Part shown: in pieces, positions 1-13,500 of the stretch | Position numbering within the stretch: the first letter of the stretch is position 1 | Layout: each line of letters begins with the position of its first letter | Assembly: GCA_033239525.1 (NCBI GenBank) | Contig: BSYO01000008.1 | Location: 14,430,830 to 14,494,829, forward strand | Reading direction: 5' to 3' | DNA length: 64,000 bases | Source: Nepenthes gracilis | Taxonomy: Eukaryota; Streptophyta; Magnoliopsida; Caryophyllales; Nepenthaceae | Position numbers and translations under genes: made by a program | Notes under the pieces: generated by a model | Seen by the model: the letters and a program-made list of their open reading frames with translations, nothing else | Database searches by the model: none | What the model was told of the DNA's origin: nothing

Positions 1-3000
1 CTATCGGAGACTTTCATGCTACATCTTAGTGATGATTCAAGGGCAATACTAGTATTGATTATCAAGGGTTACCATTGAACTTGTAAAACCATGAGTGCAA
101 ATTAAATTTCTGAATTTGAATATTAACAAGAAATTAGGTTTTGTTGAACCTATCGCACTAGAAGTCACTACTATAAGAGATATCTTAATAACTTTCTCGG
201 ATCTTATTCTATTACTATGAGCCTCAAAACCACATATTTGCGCCCTAAATGTTAGGTAACTACAAAGAGGAAACCGATGCTCTCATGTTTAACATTTGAC
301 AATAAAAGTCTTTAAAGTCTTTGCTAACTTATGGTATAAGAACACATTCAAATGACTTTGCCAACGGATGACATAGGAACACATTCAAACATTTTAAACC
401 TAGCATCTTTCATTGCGATATCTATTGATATTTCAATGCACGTTTTCATAGAACTATTAGCATTCCTCCAAAACTATCGACCTCAATCTATCAAAACATG
501 GACTAGATGTCAAATGACTATAGACTACACTATCGTTCCATTAGTGTCGTACTCCTCGACACCATAATGTTTTCAGACAAACTCTTCTACCTAATCATAG
601 AGTAAATAATGTGTAGAATAGTAAGGGCCATGAACATCCATCAAATCAAAGGGTAAGCTAACCATAGATATCCATGCCAGAGTACATCCTCACTTATTTG
701 CACGACCAAATTCCACTCTATCAAACCGATTTAAAGTTCTCAAATCTTGATCAATTTATACACCGGTAGGGTGTGTTTACTTTGAGTAAAACATCCCACT
801 CCTATCCTTACCTACCACTCGGCCCTAAGGGGAAGAAGACTTTTACATGTCCTATCCCGTACATTACAAACTTAGATCATCAAAATCCCTGGAAGTTGCC
901 TCCCGATCTACTTATAACATAAATTACAAGGTAACCACCCTGTTAAGATTACCAAAGTCCACATCCAAGCCACCTAGGTTTACTACAAGACAAAACCAAT
1001 CTTCTACACTTAGTACATCAATTAATAGGTAAATCTATGGTCTACCAAATACTGTCATACAAATTATATGCAAGTACATAAATTAATAAGTAAATCTGAG
1101 GTCTACCAAACATCATCGTACAAATTATATACAAGCATGCAAAAAGGCTATTTTTAGTCTCTACTTCACTTGGCCAATTCACTTATCCATCGAAGATCCA
1201 ATCAAGTTGAGGAATTAGATACACAATTGGTATTCTCTTTATATTGTAGAGATGCATAGTCATCTAGGTCAACCATGGCCTAGGATTATTCATTTAAATG
1301 CATGGTCAATTTACCATTTTACTTCTACATGGCCCTGAGATCTCGATTGCAAGGGAATTCGGTCCACTCTCTTGCATCTACGAAAATAGCAATTCAGATC
1401 ATTAGGGTATATATAAATCTTTAACATCCTAAATTATTGACATGCAAACTATCATGCTAGCCTGCCAAAATTCATGTTCATGCCATGGCCAACAAGGGTT
1501 AATTTTATCCCTCTTTCTTGATCCATTTTTATAATTTAGTCTACACATCATAAAACTAATGGATTTATATTCTATGATAAGAATGGCATGCAAAGTTTAT
1601 AACTTGGCCCCTAAAAGCCTATACCAACACACGGCCAAGGTGGGATATTTCACCATCTTATCATATTTGCATATAAATTTATGGATCTCACTTTCCATAC
1701 CTCAATTATGTGCAAGTTCCTTAACTTGGGTTAGGGTGCATTTTGTCCTCATGGGACCGACTCAAGCTGTGGTTAACATATGCAAAAAAACTCCCAAAAC
1801 TCATATTAGAAGGCATAAAAATTAAAACTTGGATATGATTTGAGATTTGAGTCACAAATGTATTATTTTTGAGCATATAGCTAACTTTCTCTCGAGAAGC
1901 CAAAATGAACGTTCAAAAGTGGATGCAAGATATTTCCTTTAACATATTAAAGATTTCATTAATTGGTGGAAATATATTCCATTAGAGGAAATAGAAAGAT
2001 TGTCAATGAACAGTAGAAATTTCTCTTGCCTTGATTATGGTTTTTCAAATGATGGAAGCAACCATGATCGGCTTTCGAGATCTCACCAAGCACAACCTCC
2101 TCTTTAGCTCTCACAGTTGGATTTTTTCTTTTTTCTCTAATTGATGGGACAACTGCAAGGGAGAAAAGTGGGGAAAGCATTTCTAGGCTCTCACATTTAG
2201 TTTTCTCTTGTCTTTTCTTCTTCGCTTCTCCACGGAGTTACCTTCTTTCCCTCTTCTTCCTCTTTCCTTCTTCTCCTTCATCTTCGTTCATCTCTCTCTC
2301 TCTCCCTCTCTCTCTGTTTTCACTACTTCTCCTTCTTTTTCTCTTAATAAAATTATTATTATTATTATTATATTAAATTTATTATTATAAATATATTTTA
2401 ATATTATTTAATTAATTATCTAATTACCACTATAATAATATTTTAATCTAAATTTCTAATATTTTAATTTTCTTTAAATTAATTATATTTTCAGTAGATA
2501 AATACTAATAAATTAAAATTTGTCAGATAAATATTTATTTAATTAGTTTAGTTTAAGAATTAATTAAACTTTCTATTTAACTCTTTCCAAGCACAAAATT
2601 TTCCTCTTCTCAGTCTCCAAGGTGGTGGCGCAAATCAGGGAGAGTGAAAGACAAAAGTGGCTCTTAGGCTTATTAGAAACTGGCTAGGGTTTTAGTGGAT
2701 TTTTCCCTCCCTTCCTCACTTTGAAAATTTCAGCAAAGTGGCTTCCTTGTAACTCTGACTAGGTTGCCATCTCTTCCCTCTTATTTACTCTCCAAGGCTT
2801 AATAAAATAAGAGCTTTCACTAGAGGAAGAGAGCTGGCTAGGTTAGAAATAAGGAGGATGACACTTCAGGCTACCATTGCTTTCCAAGAGGGGGAAAATT
2901 AGGTTTAGAGCCTTACCAAAGGGTGGGGCTAACATTTGAAATTTTTGCAATTGAGGATCCTTTCCTAAGTTAAAATGAAGAGAAAAAGAAGTAGAGAGGT

Positions 3001-4286
3001 GGCTGAATAGAGAGAGGAAGGGGGCACGCCTCAACATTAGGGTTTAAGGGGCAAACTGTTTTCATTAGGTCTACAAGGGGCCAGTCAAAAGGGCTAATTT
3101 AGCTAATCAAGGATCCTTGTCATCTTTATAATACGTATCTAAACACAAGGGAGGCGGCTGAATCCACAAACACAGGCCTCTTATTGAGAACCAACTTTGC
3201 TCAAAAGACATTTTTATTGCACATTAAATAGAATGGAGGCATGTGAATCTAATTTTGTTGTTGATTAATGTGTATTTTCTGGAGTTTCTTTGGTCCTGAG
3301 GGACGACATTAAAGATAATGAAGCTAAACTGGAAAAAGATAAGAAAAATAAACAACTTCACCTGAAAATGGTGTAATCTTTCTTGAAGCTAAACTGGAAA
3401 ATGGAAATCAAAATAAAACAATGCACCTGAGTCTGGTGAACTGACTGAGAGCTCATCCAAACAATACTTCTAAATATCTACTTATTTCAAAGAATACAAG
3501 AAATTATAATCAGTGAAAGATGTTTTATGATTAAAAAATTAAATTTGGATGTTCTAGAAATGGAATTTAATGGAGCTTTTCACTACATAATTGGCCCCAT
3601 CCAAAACCATGCTCTTCCAGAAATTTTCTCCAAATCTGTTATTGTGTACAATTGTCAGAAATTTTTACCATTTAATCTTGCATTCCAAAGTGGCAACTCA
3701 GTCATATCTACATTTTTTGCCAATTAACAATCTCTATAGTACTTGTTTTGTTAAATTTAGATGTCTCTTTTTCTTTGGATGTACTCATGATATTCTCTGT
3801 TGTTCCCTGAGTAAGATAATTGATTGGACTTTAATGAGGTGACACCCATGTACAAGAAAAGAAGTGAAGCCTACTACACCCCAAAACATGCCTTGCTTTC
3901 AGAAAATGACTATCAATGTGAACAGAAAAAACTAAAAAAAGCCTTCAAGAGCATTCGCTATAAAAGCAACAGCTTGATGGCTTGACCCTTTCCTAGGATT
4001 ATTTCTTGTATGACAAATTGGATTTTAGATTTTAATGGCACAAGCACTTATTTGTTGGCACTTTAGAAAGTGTGCAGGGTGTCTAGAGCACAGCAGAGTG
4101 CTTGACCATTTTGTTTTGATATTTCTCTGTTTCACGTGCACCATCATAGAACCATGGGCAGCTTGACATTCAAATATTGGACTACTGGGGTATATCTAAA
4201 TGGTGGTTCAGGCAGTGAGCTTTTTCTGAATGATTGCTTTTTCCTCTGTTTTGCCCCCTCAATGGATTCCTGATATTGGTTTTCAG
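1..4286. other. Left-edge repeat-rich non-coding sequence, probably intron of the gene that continues at 4287
   Basis: I see no convincing coding region here. The stretch ends at a splice acceptor (TTTTCAG, 4280-4286) opening a coding exon, so at least its right part is intron, and probably all of it. A pyrimidine-rich tract followed by an (ATT)n run at about 2270-2375 resembles the tract in the solo LTR near 10.9-11.1 kb, suggesting an old LTR of that kind. Short open frames in this stretch have no recognisable similarity. Confidence 0.5.
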
Positions 4287-4517
4287 GCAGAGATTACTGG
4301 AAAAACGGCCGGCATCTATAATCAATTTATCGTGGACTCCTCTGAAAACATCTCTGAGGCTATATTCATAAATCAACATGGGAAGCAAAATCGTGATTTG
4401 CTTGTTTATGATTCCAACACCAAGCATGTGGACAAAGTACAGCTAACTATTGCTTCAAAAGACAATTTGTTATCACAAACTGCTCTAAAAGTTCTTGTTA
4501 GAAAAAGGGAGATGCTG
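4287..4517 (+). CDS. Exon of the GMI1-like gene (first in the window)
   Basis: 77 codons, phase 0 at both ends. The acceptor is TTTTCAG|GCAGAG and the donor is ATGCTG|GTATGT. It encodes a conserved-looking block with DLLVYD and ending KVLVRKREML. An ATG at 4230 lies upstream in the same frame, but the acceptor at 4286 makes an internal exon more likely than a start there. Confidence 0.72.
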
Positions 4518-7500
4518 GTATGTTTCTTGCTTCTAATCTCTTTGATTGTGCTCCGAAACTCCTTGGTTGAAAGAGATGCTTGTGTAGTCAGTTGTGTATC
4601 TTCAGGGATGGGGCAATAGATTCTCTGGCTAACTTGTGTCCCTAGAGCCTTTTGACCAAAAAGTGACAATTTATCACATTTGGCCAATATTGGGTCTGAT
4701 ATTATAAATTTCAGAGTTTAGAATGTTATACACAAGTTTCCATCCATGCAGTTGTGCTGTACAGGATTCATTTGTGCAAATTGACTAATGGATATTTCAA
4801 CAAGTATTACCTTGAATATTTTTGTTAGTATGAAACTCTGGAAGCTTGCATCCTATTGCTATTTGATTTTGCTTGCAGTCTCAACAGCTGCGCAATATTG
4901 AGGATGAACTTGCAGTGTGTGATCAAAATATCCAGACAATCTTAAGCGGTATGATTCCCTGGTGTTGTTTGCTTCCTACATATTTATTTTTCCAATATAA
5001 TCTTAGATTTTATTACTGACACCCCCAAGTCTGATAAGATTTTGATGCATTTGGTTTTCCATGTGATAGCATTACTGGTAAGTTGCTTTCAGGATAATCT
5101 GTTCAGGTTTATAGGAACCATGCCTCTTGGGTTAGGAGACATAAAAAACTCTACAGAGGGCACCCTCATGTAAACTAGACTGGTACTTGGTGGACAATGT
5201 TGTCTTCTAGTTATCAAAGGAACCTGTTATTATTGATCAAATTTATTTGTGTACGTGTAAATTTCTATATTTCCATGTAAATCTAGGAAGCAATGCTCTC
5301 CATGAACTTAAGAAAACATTACACACAGGTGCAGCTTTGTATCTGTAAATTACTGCTATCTAATTCTTTTTGGTTTATTATCAAGGCTTCAATTATGTAA
5401 TTGATGTCATGGGTCCAGTAGAAATTTAAGATAATATGAACCTTTCGACCCGCATCATGGACTAGATGGAGGGCCCAAATTATCAAGTACAGATTTGATA
5501 AGAGCCCGGTTCAAGTCTGAATGACCATAAGTGAAGTATGATAAGACAACATTAGCAATAGTCCTAGTAACTGTGTGCCAGATGATGGGGCGATTAAAAA
5601 ATTCAAAGAGTTAGAATATGTCTACAGAAAAAATAGATGGTTAAAGGTTGTTTTGGAAAGGTAAGTTGAAGAGAGTCGGATTGTAATGCTAGAAAACCAA
5701 CTTTCCATACTTAGCCGAATTCTGGATCCCTTGATGATAACTTATCAATGATTTTGACAACCATGATCCTCACAAACTCAAACTTGAAGGTAGTTCCCTA
5801 AGACTTAGGGTTGGGGACATGCTTGCAACGGTCTACTTTAGTAACTGATCTGAACAGTCGATAACTCCATATTAAGAATGTGCTACTCTTTCCAAAGGAA
5901 CAAATAACAACTTTTCTGCAAGAGAACCGCAGGCAACCTCCTACAAAAACAGGTGTCAACTGTTTGGCATAACTGATCTTACACTTCTATAAATATGAAG
6001 CCCATTAACACAAGAAAGGCATCCTATGATCTGGTTTCTTGTGACGGATTCATCATTCGGAGAATCTGATCACCCTATGATCTTTGAGATCTTTGACATC
6101 TCCTACTCTTCACACTAGTTAAAATTCAAGTCCCATAAAACATTGCTTGCAAATCAAAGAGGTCTAGAGCATGTCCTCTTGAATATGTCTCCACAAAACG
6201 TTCACGGAGTTTAGTCCTCAAATCCTCTATTTTCTCTCTCTAATTCATTTGTTGGATAAAATTGCTGACTTGAATATTGGAAGATAAATCAGGAAGTTAG
6301 TCTCGTCCCGTTAAACTCTTATTTTATTAGTAGTTTGCAGAATCCAGATTGTAAGATCTAATATACTACTTTGGATGCTCGCAAATCTGAATCCAGGTCT
6401 AGGATATGCATGATGGCGCTGCCTATGAGAACATGTGAAGAAACTCTTTCTGACGTATCGTAATACCCATACAAATCCACTAGAAAGCCATCATAGTCAT
6501 CACAAAGGCTCATAGCCAATTAAGTCAAAATCCCTAAAATGTTCCTTCCCTAGGCATCCAACAAAATAACGAGCCAAATAAACTTTAATTTACTTGCAAC
6601 ACTAGATGTAGGAGCAATGGTTGCACAACTTCATGATATGTCTAGCATGTTGAAGTCATTGTGGGATCGGTTAGGTGACCATCCTCATCAGGCTAAACAT
6701 TCAACCTCAGCAAACTTTGACCTTAGCGAGAAGGTTAAAGATTAAGAGGGCTACATCCAAGAAGACGCAAACCAAGCCTACATAACTAATTATCTTTGAA
6801 GCACCTCACTAACTTGTCTCCTTAGTTCTTAAAGACCTCTTAAATTTCAGAGATATTATATAAACTCTAGAGAGGAGGAATCCAAGATATTCTTATGATG
6901 CAGAACTTTGATCAAACTGGGAGGAAGGTTCATTTAGCAACACCCCACAAATCCTGTCATCTAAGAGTATATCTGTAGTATCTGTGAATCATTTCAAACA
7001 AAGGAATTTTCTTAATAGAAAGAAAATTACATTCATAATTGAGGAGGAAGAAACAATAAAGAGAATTGATAAACAACAAGTCTTTCAAGGGTATTCTTCC
7101 AACCAAACAGCCTGGATGGGCTTGACTCCTTTTACCTTGGATAGACAGAGGTACTCTCTCCCCCTTAAATTCAAGATGCCAACTTTTGAACCGTATGATA
7201 GAAGTGTTGATTCCATGAATCATGTCAACCACTTCCGTGCATTATTTGGGTTCCAACATTTGGCTAATAATACTCTAGAGATTGAGCAATAGGTCAGTCG
7301 AAATATGGAAGTCTACATAGATAATGTGCTGGTCAAAAGCATATATGATAAAAACCACATCAAAGACCTAGCAAAAACATTTGACTATACTTAAGGCTTA
7401 CTGAATGAGGGTGAACCCAACTTTAGAAATGCTTGTAGGGTTCAGTCTCTCAATGGGTTGTTAAAGTTAACCTAGAGAAGATTAAAGCGATTATAGATAT

Positions 7501-10500
7501 GAAGTTGCTAAATTTGATTAATGACATTCAATGGCTTACCGGCAATAGTTGCATATCATAATTTATAGTCAAGCTAGCCAAAAAATAGTTATCATTCTTC
7601 AAGGCCCTTAGAGGGGCCAAATCGAATAGATTCAAATGAACTAATGAATGTTAACAAGCTTTCCAAGATCTAAAGGAATGTTTTGCTCATTCACCTTTGT
7701 TGACCCATGCTAAGGAGGGCAAAGACCAGTATGTATACCTAGCCATATTAGACATAGCTTTGAGCACCATCTTGGTTAAGGAGGATTTAGGGGTCAAGAG
7801 GCCGGTATACTATGTCACTAAAATTCTAGCGGATTCTAAGTATTGGTACACTTAGAGAAAACTACTTTGGCATTGGTATTTGCAGCCACAAAACTGTAGC
7901 CCTATTTTTAGGTTCACAAGATAGTGGTTTTAACTGTCTAAGTCTTGAGAAAGATCCTCTAAAAGCCAGAAGTATCTAGATGATTGATTATGTGGTCTAT
8001 TAAACTAGGCGAATTTGACATAGAGTTCCAAGCCTAGCCTTTAGGGAAAGGTCAAGCTCTCATGGGCTTTATCTTTGAAACAACCACCTTGGATCCATTA
8101 GAGTTGATTACAGAAGAATCATCAGAGTCTCCTAGTAATTCAAGATTGCCTTGGTGGACCCTTCTACAATGATGGAACATCATGCCAAATAGGTGTCGGC
8201 GCATATGTGATTTCACCTTCTTGGATGGAATACAGCTCAAATAGTTGCTTACCTTTCAGTTTCTAATAACCAACAATTTTGAATGAGTATGAAGCTCCTA
8301 GTACCCTTTTAAAGTTAGCCATGGGGTTTTTTTGTCAAAAAATTCACGACCTATAATGATTCTAAATTGGTGGTCAACCAAATGTTGGCTAACTTCGAAG
8401 CTAACCACCCGGAAATGGTGAGGTAAAACAAGGTCCAAATCCTCTTATCAGCTCTCAAGAGATATAAAGTAATTGAAATCCCACCTAGGGAAAATTGGAA
8501 GGCAAATCGCCTCCCCAAGATGTTGACTCGGATAATCTAGAAAAACGTAGCCAAGATATGAGAGAAATTCTCAAAATGCCGAAGGTTGAAGAGCAAGATG
8601 AAGTCCTCTAGGTTTCAGACGACACAATCTGGACGAGTCCATATCTAAAATTCTTGCAATTCAGCAAGTTGTGCATTGCTAGACCACTGAGGCTATTCAG
8701 TTCTTTATATCCGATGCCATAGCTTGGCGGTAGTTTATTACACATGCTGACAAGTACACAACAACATTTGAAGAGTGCATGTGGGAGGAAAAAAACCGTC
8801 TTCAAAATTATGAGGCTAGGTTTTTTTAGCCAATGATGAAGCATGATGCCATTGAAATTGTATAGAAGTGCAATGTCATGAACCCGGACCAAACAGATTA
8901 ATTTAAATAATTAATTATAATTTTTAAAATTTAAAATCCTAAATAATTTAAACAAATAATACTAAGTCCCAAAATTTTGGTGTGACAAACGAAATAAACA
9001 GGACTTTACACAAATTGAAATCCACAAAAGACCTTATCGGATAACCGTCCGGATAAAAATAAATACGACCTACTCTACAATCATCGTAAGGGAGGTAACA
9101 ACTCCAACCAAAATCATAAATCAGTTATAATATAACATCCCAACTGTTTCAAAAATATATCTATCGGGCTATATCCGGCAAATTCTATAATGCAATTACA
9201 TCAATTGCCAAATTAAGCCATAATGAGATTAGAACTCACCAAATCGGACGAATGGCTAATAGATCATGATCATATTCCTACAATGCATTCGAATCTTCCA
9301 CTCTGGAGGGATAAAATAGGAAAAGTGAGCTTAATAGTTAGCAAGTATCACATTTAAATAAAGGAGTTTAATTAATCAGAGAAAAGATTAAATGGATAAA
9401 ATCCGTTCAAATGACAGAATAAATTCAAATCGCCGATAAAATGAATCCAATAGAAATTTCAAATCCAAAATCCAATGGTAGTCTCGTACTCAAATCAAAT
9501 ATTCAAATTCAAAACAAATATCCAAATCAAAAAATAGTCCTCATCAGGACATGTATATATATATATAAACAAAACAGAAGTGATCCGAACCGATTTCAAT
9601 TGGCAAATAGCCGATTGTAAGTCCAATCCAAGTTCAAGTTCGAGTCCAAATTTAAGACTCGATCAGCTTGTTATTTGGGGCAGAATTCGATAGTCGGATG
9701 ATTAAATAGCGTGCGCAGAAACCGAAGCAGTATCGTGACAGATATTCTAAAGTTTCGGATTAAAATATATAATCAAAATCGTTTGTACAAGACATACGAA
9801 GGCCCAACTGTGTGCAAAAATCGGCAAATCTCAAATTCAGGTCCAAAATCCAAATCCAAATCAAAGTCTAATACAAATCAATGTAAAGATACAAATCATA
9901 TATCAAATTTGAGTTCTGATTATTTAAATACTAGTTTGGGGAAGGGTTACACATAATCTCGGTAAACCTTAGGCCAAATCAAATTCAAATTAGGCCAGCA
10001 TAAATGATCACCATGTACTCTGTACCTATGGGTAAGGTTGTTCACTATTATTTATCACTCGCGGCTTTAGGTGTAATCCTCAAGCTTATTAGATATATTG
10101 GGACGCCTGAATATATTCTAAGGTTGAATCAAAACATCCAAATGGGAAAGGTCACTACTCCAAGCCTTTCCTTGCAGCGGAAAGGGATTTCCAAATAATA
10201 AATATCTCCGCGTCTGGAGCTGACTAAAATATTCAATATCGAAATCTAAATGTAGTGACCATGACCCGGTACATGTATATGAAAATACATGGCCTATGCA
10301 AGTTTCGTGCATATTTTTGTTACACATACTGATATAAAATATACAGTATCCAATAAATTATTCGGGTTTTCAGAAAAAATAGTAAACCTTCCAAAATCAT
10401 AAAACACAGTCCAGAAATATCCAAGTCAGCTAATGAACCATACATGCATGTTCTGATTAAATAGATGGGGTATATAAAAATATATGCATGTTAATAAAAA

Positions 10501-13500
10501 TTTTAAAAAGTATTCAAAATATATCGATGTTAAAATCAGATCAAAGAAGTGGTTTATAAATACTTGCCTTGACCTCTTAATTTGCAGATTTGAAGAAAGG
10601 ATGTTCCAAAGCACCCGAATCACGCGAAGCTCCTCACTGCTGCACGCCGCCTACGCCTTACTGCACCCTCTCTCTAGGCGTCTTCTCTACCGCTGCTGCT
10701 GCTCATGCACGGCTGTTGCCGGTTGCCAGCGTGTCACCACTGGCCGCCATCGACCACCGTCACGTCACCACTGCACGCCGCCGCCGTTGACGCTGTCGAC
10801 AACCACCGTCGGCCTCCTCGACGACCTCTCTAGGTGAATCACTGCCACCGGCCTATTTCTAGCCACTGACAACCACCCTCACTGTGCCGACTTCACCATC
10901 GCTGGCCGCCTCTCTCCTTTCCTCGTTGCACAGCTTCTCCCTCTCTCTCTCTCCCTTCCTCTTTCCTTTTCTTGTCCCCTACTTCTCTCTCCCCAATCCT
11001 TATCTTCTTTCTCTCTCTCTTTTTTTTTGTTTTAATATATATTATTATTATTGTTATATTATTATTATTATTATTATATACATACATATATATATATATA
11101 TATATATTATTTTAAATTTTCTTTTATTCCAAAATCCAAACTAATATTAGGGCAATAGCACGGGCGCACCTCGAGCGCCAGCCCGACTGATCCAAATATC
11201 ATCCAAACTTTCTCACTATTTAATTAATTTTGCTAAACCCAAATTACCCAAAATCACAATTAATATTAAATTAATCCGAACGGAGATCCAGGATATTACA
11301 TGCAACAACTGCTAGAACTGTGCAAATATTCCAAAACAACCCCTATCAAAATGAAGGCTGCTTAAGTTCCTTGGCCATTCACACAGTGGAGTTAGATGCA
11401 TTGAGGCCATTCTTTGTAGAATACAAGTAGCACAAGTTCATTATAGTCGACATTTATTGCTTTACTAAATGGGTGGAAGCATCTCTATTAGCCAAGATAA
11501 CGAAATAAAATGCCACAAAGTTCTTGTGTCAGATTATCTTATGTAGATTTGAGATGCCAAAGGCTATCATCACTGACAATGAATTAAGTTCTCTAGAAAG
11601 TTCTCAAGATATTGTTGAGCCTTTAAAATTCAATTAGTTCATGTGTCGGTATCATATCTCCAAATGAACGGGCAAACAAAAGTAACTAGCAGTCAATCAT
11701 CCATGGATTGAAGACCAAGTTGGACAAAGCTTGAAGTGTTTGGGCAGATGAACTCCCTGCAGTGTTTTGGGCATACCAAACAATACCCTGGGAGACTACC
11801 AAGGAAACCCATACATTGTATGTTTTAGCACAAAGTTAGTGGTCCCGATAGAAATTGGATTGTCAGTTTTTGAGTGTCTAGCTTTGATTAAATGCAGAAC
11901 TCCCATCTCCTAATGCAGAATCTAGACTTTCTGTTAGAAGCTAGAAAGGTGTCAATGATCTAAACAGCTGCCTGCCAGCTGAGGGTAGTACAGCACTACA
12001 ATTGGAAGGTGAAGGCACAAAGATTTAAAGTTGGCAACTTAGTACTAATTAACAGTAAATCCACTGAAGAAATAGCACATAGAAATAAACTATCCCCCAT
12101 GTGGGAAGGAGCATTCCTAGTGTTCCCTATTCTCTAGAATAGGGCCTATAAACTATGGTCCCAAGATGGAAAATTAGTCCCACACAAGTAGAATATGGTT
12201 CACTTGAAAAGATACTATCAGTGATAGTTCAAGCTAAGGATATAGAGGTACGCCCTATGCATACTCAGACTACTTGTGCAAATATGCTTGTAATCACAAC
12301 TTTATGAAATAAATATTTTGTTAAGATTATGTTCAATTTGGCATGCTTGTATGCTTGCATTAATTGTTACAAGTACAAATGACATAGACCAATGTTGATT
12401 GAAGTAATTGATTTTTACACCTTATTTATGCAATGCACCAACCCTAATAGCAATCATGTAAGTTGTTTCATCAATGAGACCATACAAACTTGAAAATGGT
12501 CACACGCCAAAATGATCAAAGGCTCAGGAGCTTGATACTTACAAGCCTAATGCCCGAAAAGGAAGCCAAATCTCTAGCGTGTTAAAGTTGAACAAGACTT
12601 GAATACAAGGATAATTATTCCCCTACCAAACCTTAAGGATGCACAAAACGTGTAAGAATCGAGGCCAAGGCAAGCTATGGATGTTCAAACATTTAGTTAA
12701 ATTACTAGGGTTCTCTCAACTCAGCAACAATAGCCTAACTGGCTTAGTTGGGATTCTCATTCGGCTATGAAATGATCGAGACACTAAAATGCTTTGATGC
12801 CTGAGGGATGACTTATTATTAGTCAAGCACTCAAATAAGAGGTTTAACGAATCACCAAGTTAAGGTATATGGATATCACTCGGTTCTCAAGTTGGCCATC
12901 TGAGCATGGAAGTAACCACAGTGTACTTCAATTGCAACAAAAAGACAAAGAATCAAGATGGAACCTTTTGTATTAATGCAATAAAGTTGCAATGATGTTC
13001 AAAGATTAAAACACCCAACATATGTACAATCAAGGTGAATCTTGTTGGGACCTTTATTTTGGGTTCTAGGGTTTTTCAAAAAAAATTCAGATCTGTTGTG
13101 TTGCTGGCCTTAAATCTTCATTTTCTTGTGCTTTTGAGGGACAAATACAGATGAGAAGGCAATCTTGCTTTTGATTGAAGTGAATGGTTCAAGTTTTTTT
13201 CAAGGTTTTGATTTCTCTTAAGGTTTTAGTTGGTTACTTCCAGTTCATGAGAAGCTTAAGTTCTCATTGTGATCTTCCTTAGGTGCAATTTCTCTCTGCT
13301 AAGGTTCTCCCCAATTTTATCTTGATGACTATTTGCCTGAGTGAACTATTAATGACTCTTGGCCCAAGTTCAAAACTAATTTTCTTTGCCAGCTAGTCAA
13401 GTATTTCTTGTAGTGATCTATGTTTAGGCCTTAATGGATTTGTTTAGTTTGTTGTGCATCATTTTTTTCGTGTGTTTATTTCATGGCTTGGAGACCATAA

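Noticed and set aside
3890..3975. Possible extra exon starting TTTCAG|AAAATGACTATC
   Set aside because: An acceptor-like site and about 25 open codons are present, but there is no usable donor before the TGA and the residues fit no family block.
10484..10837. GC-rich open frames of 117 and 66 codons
   Set aside because: They lie wholly inside the bounded solo LTR 8874-11300, have biased repetitive composition and no similarity.
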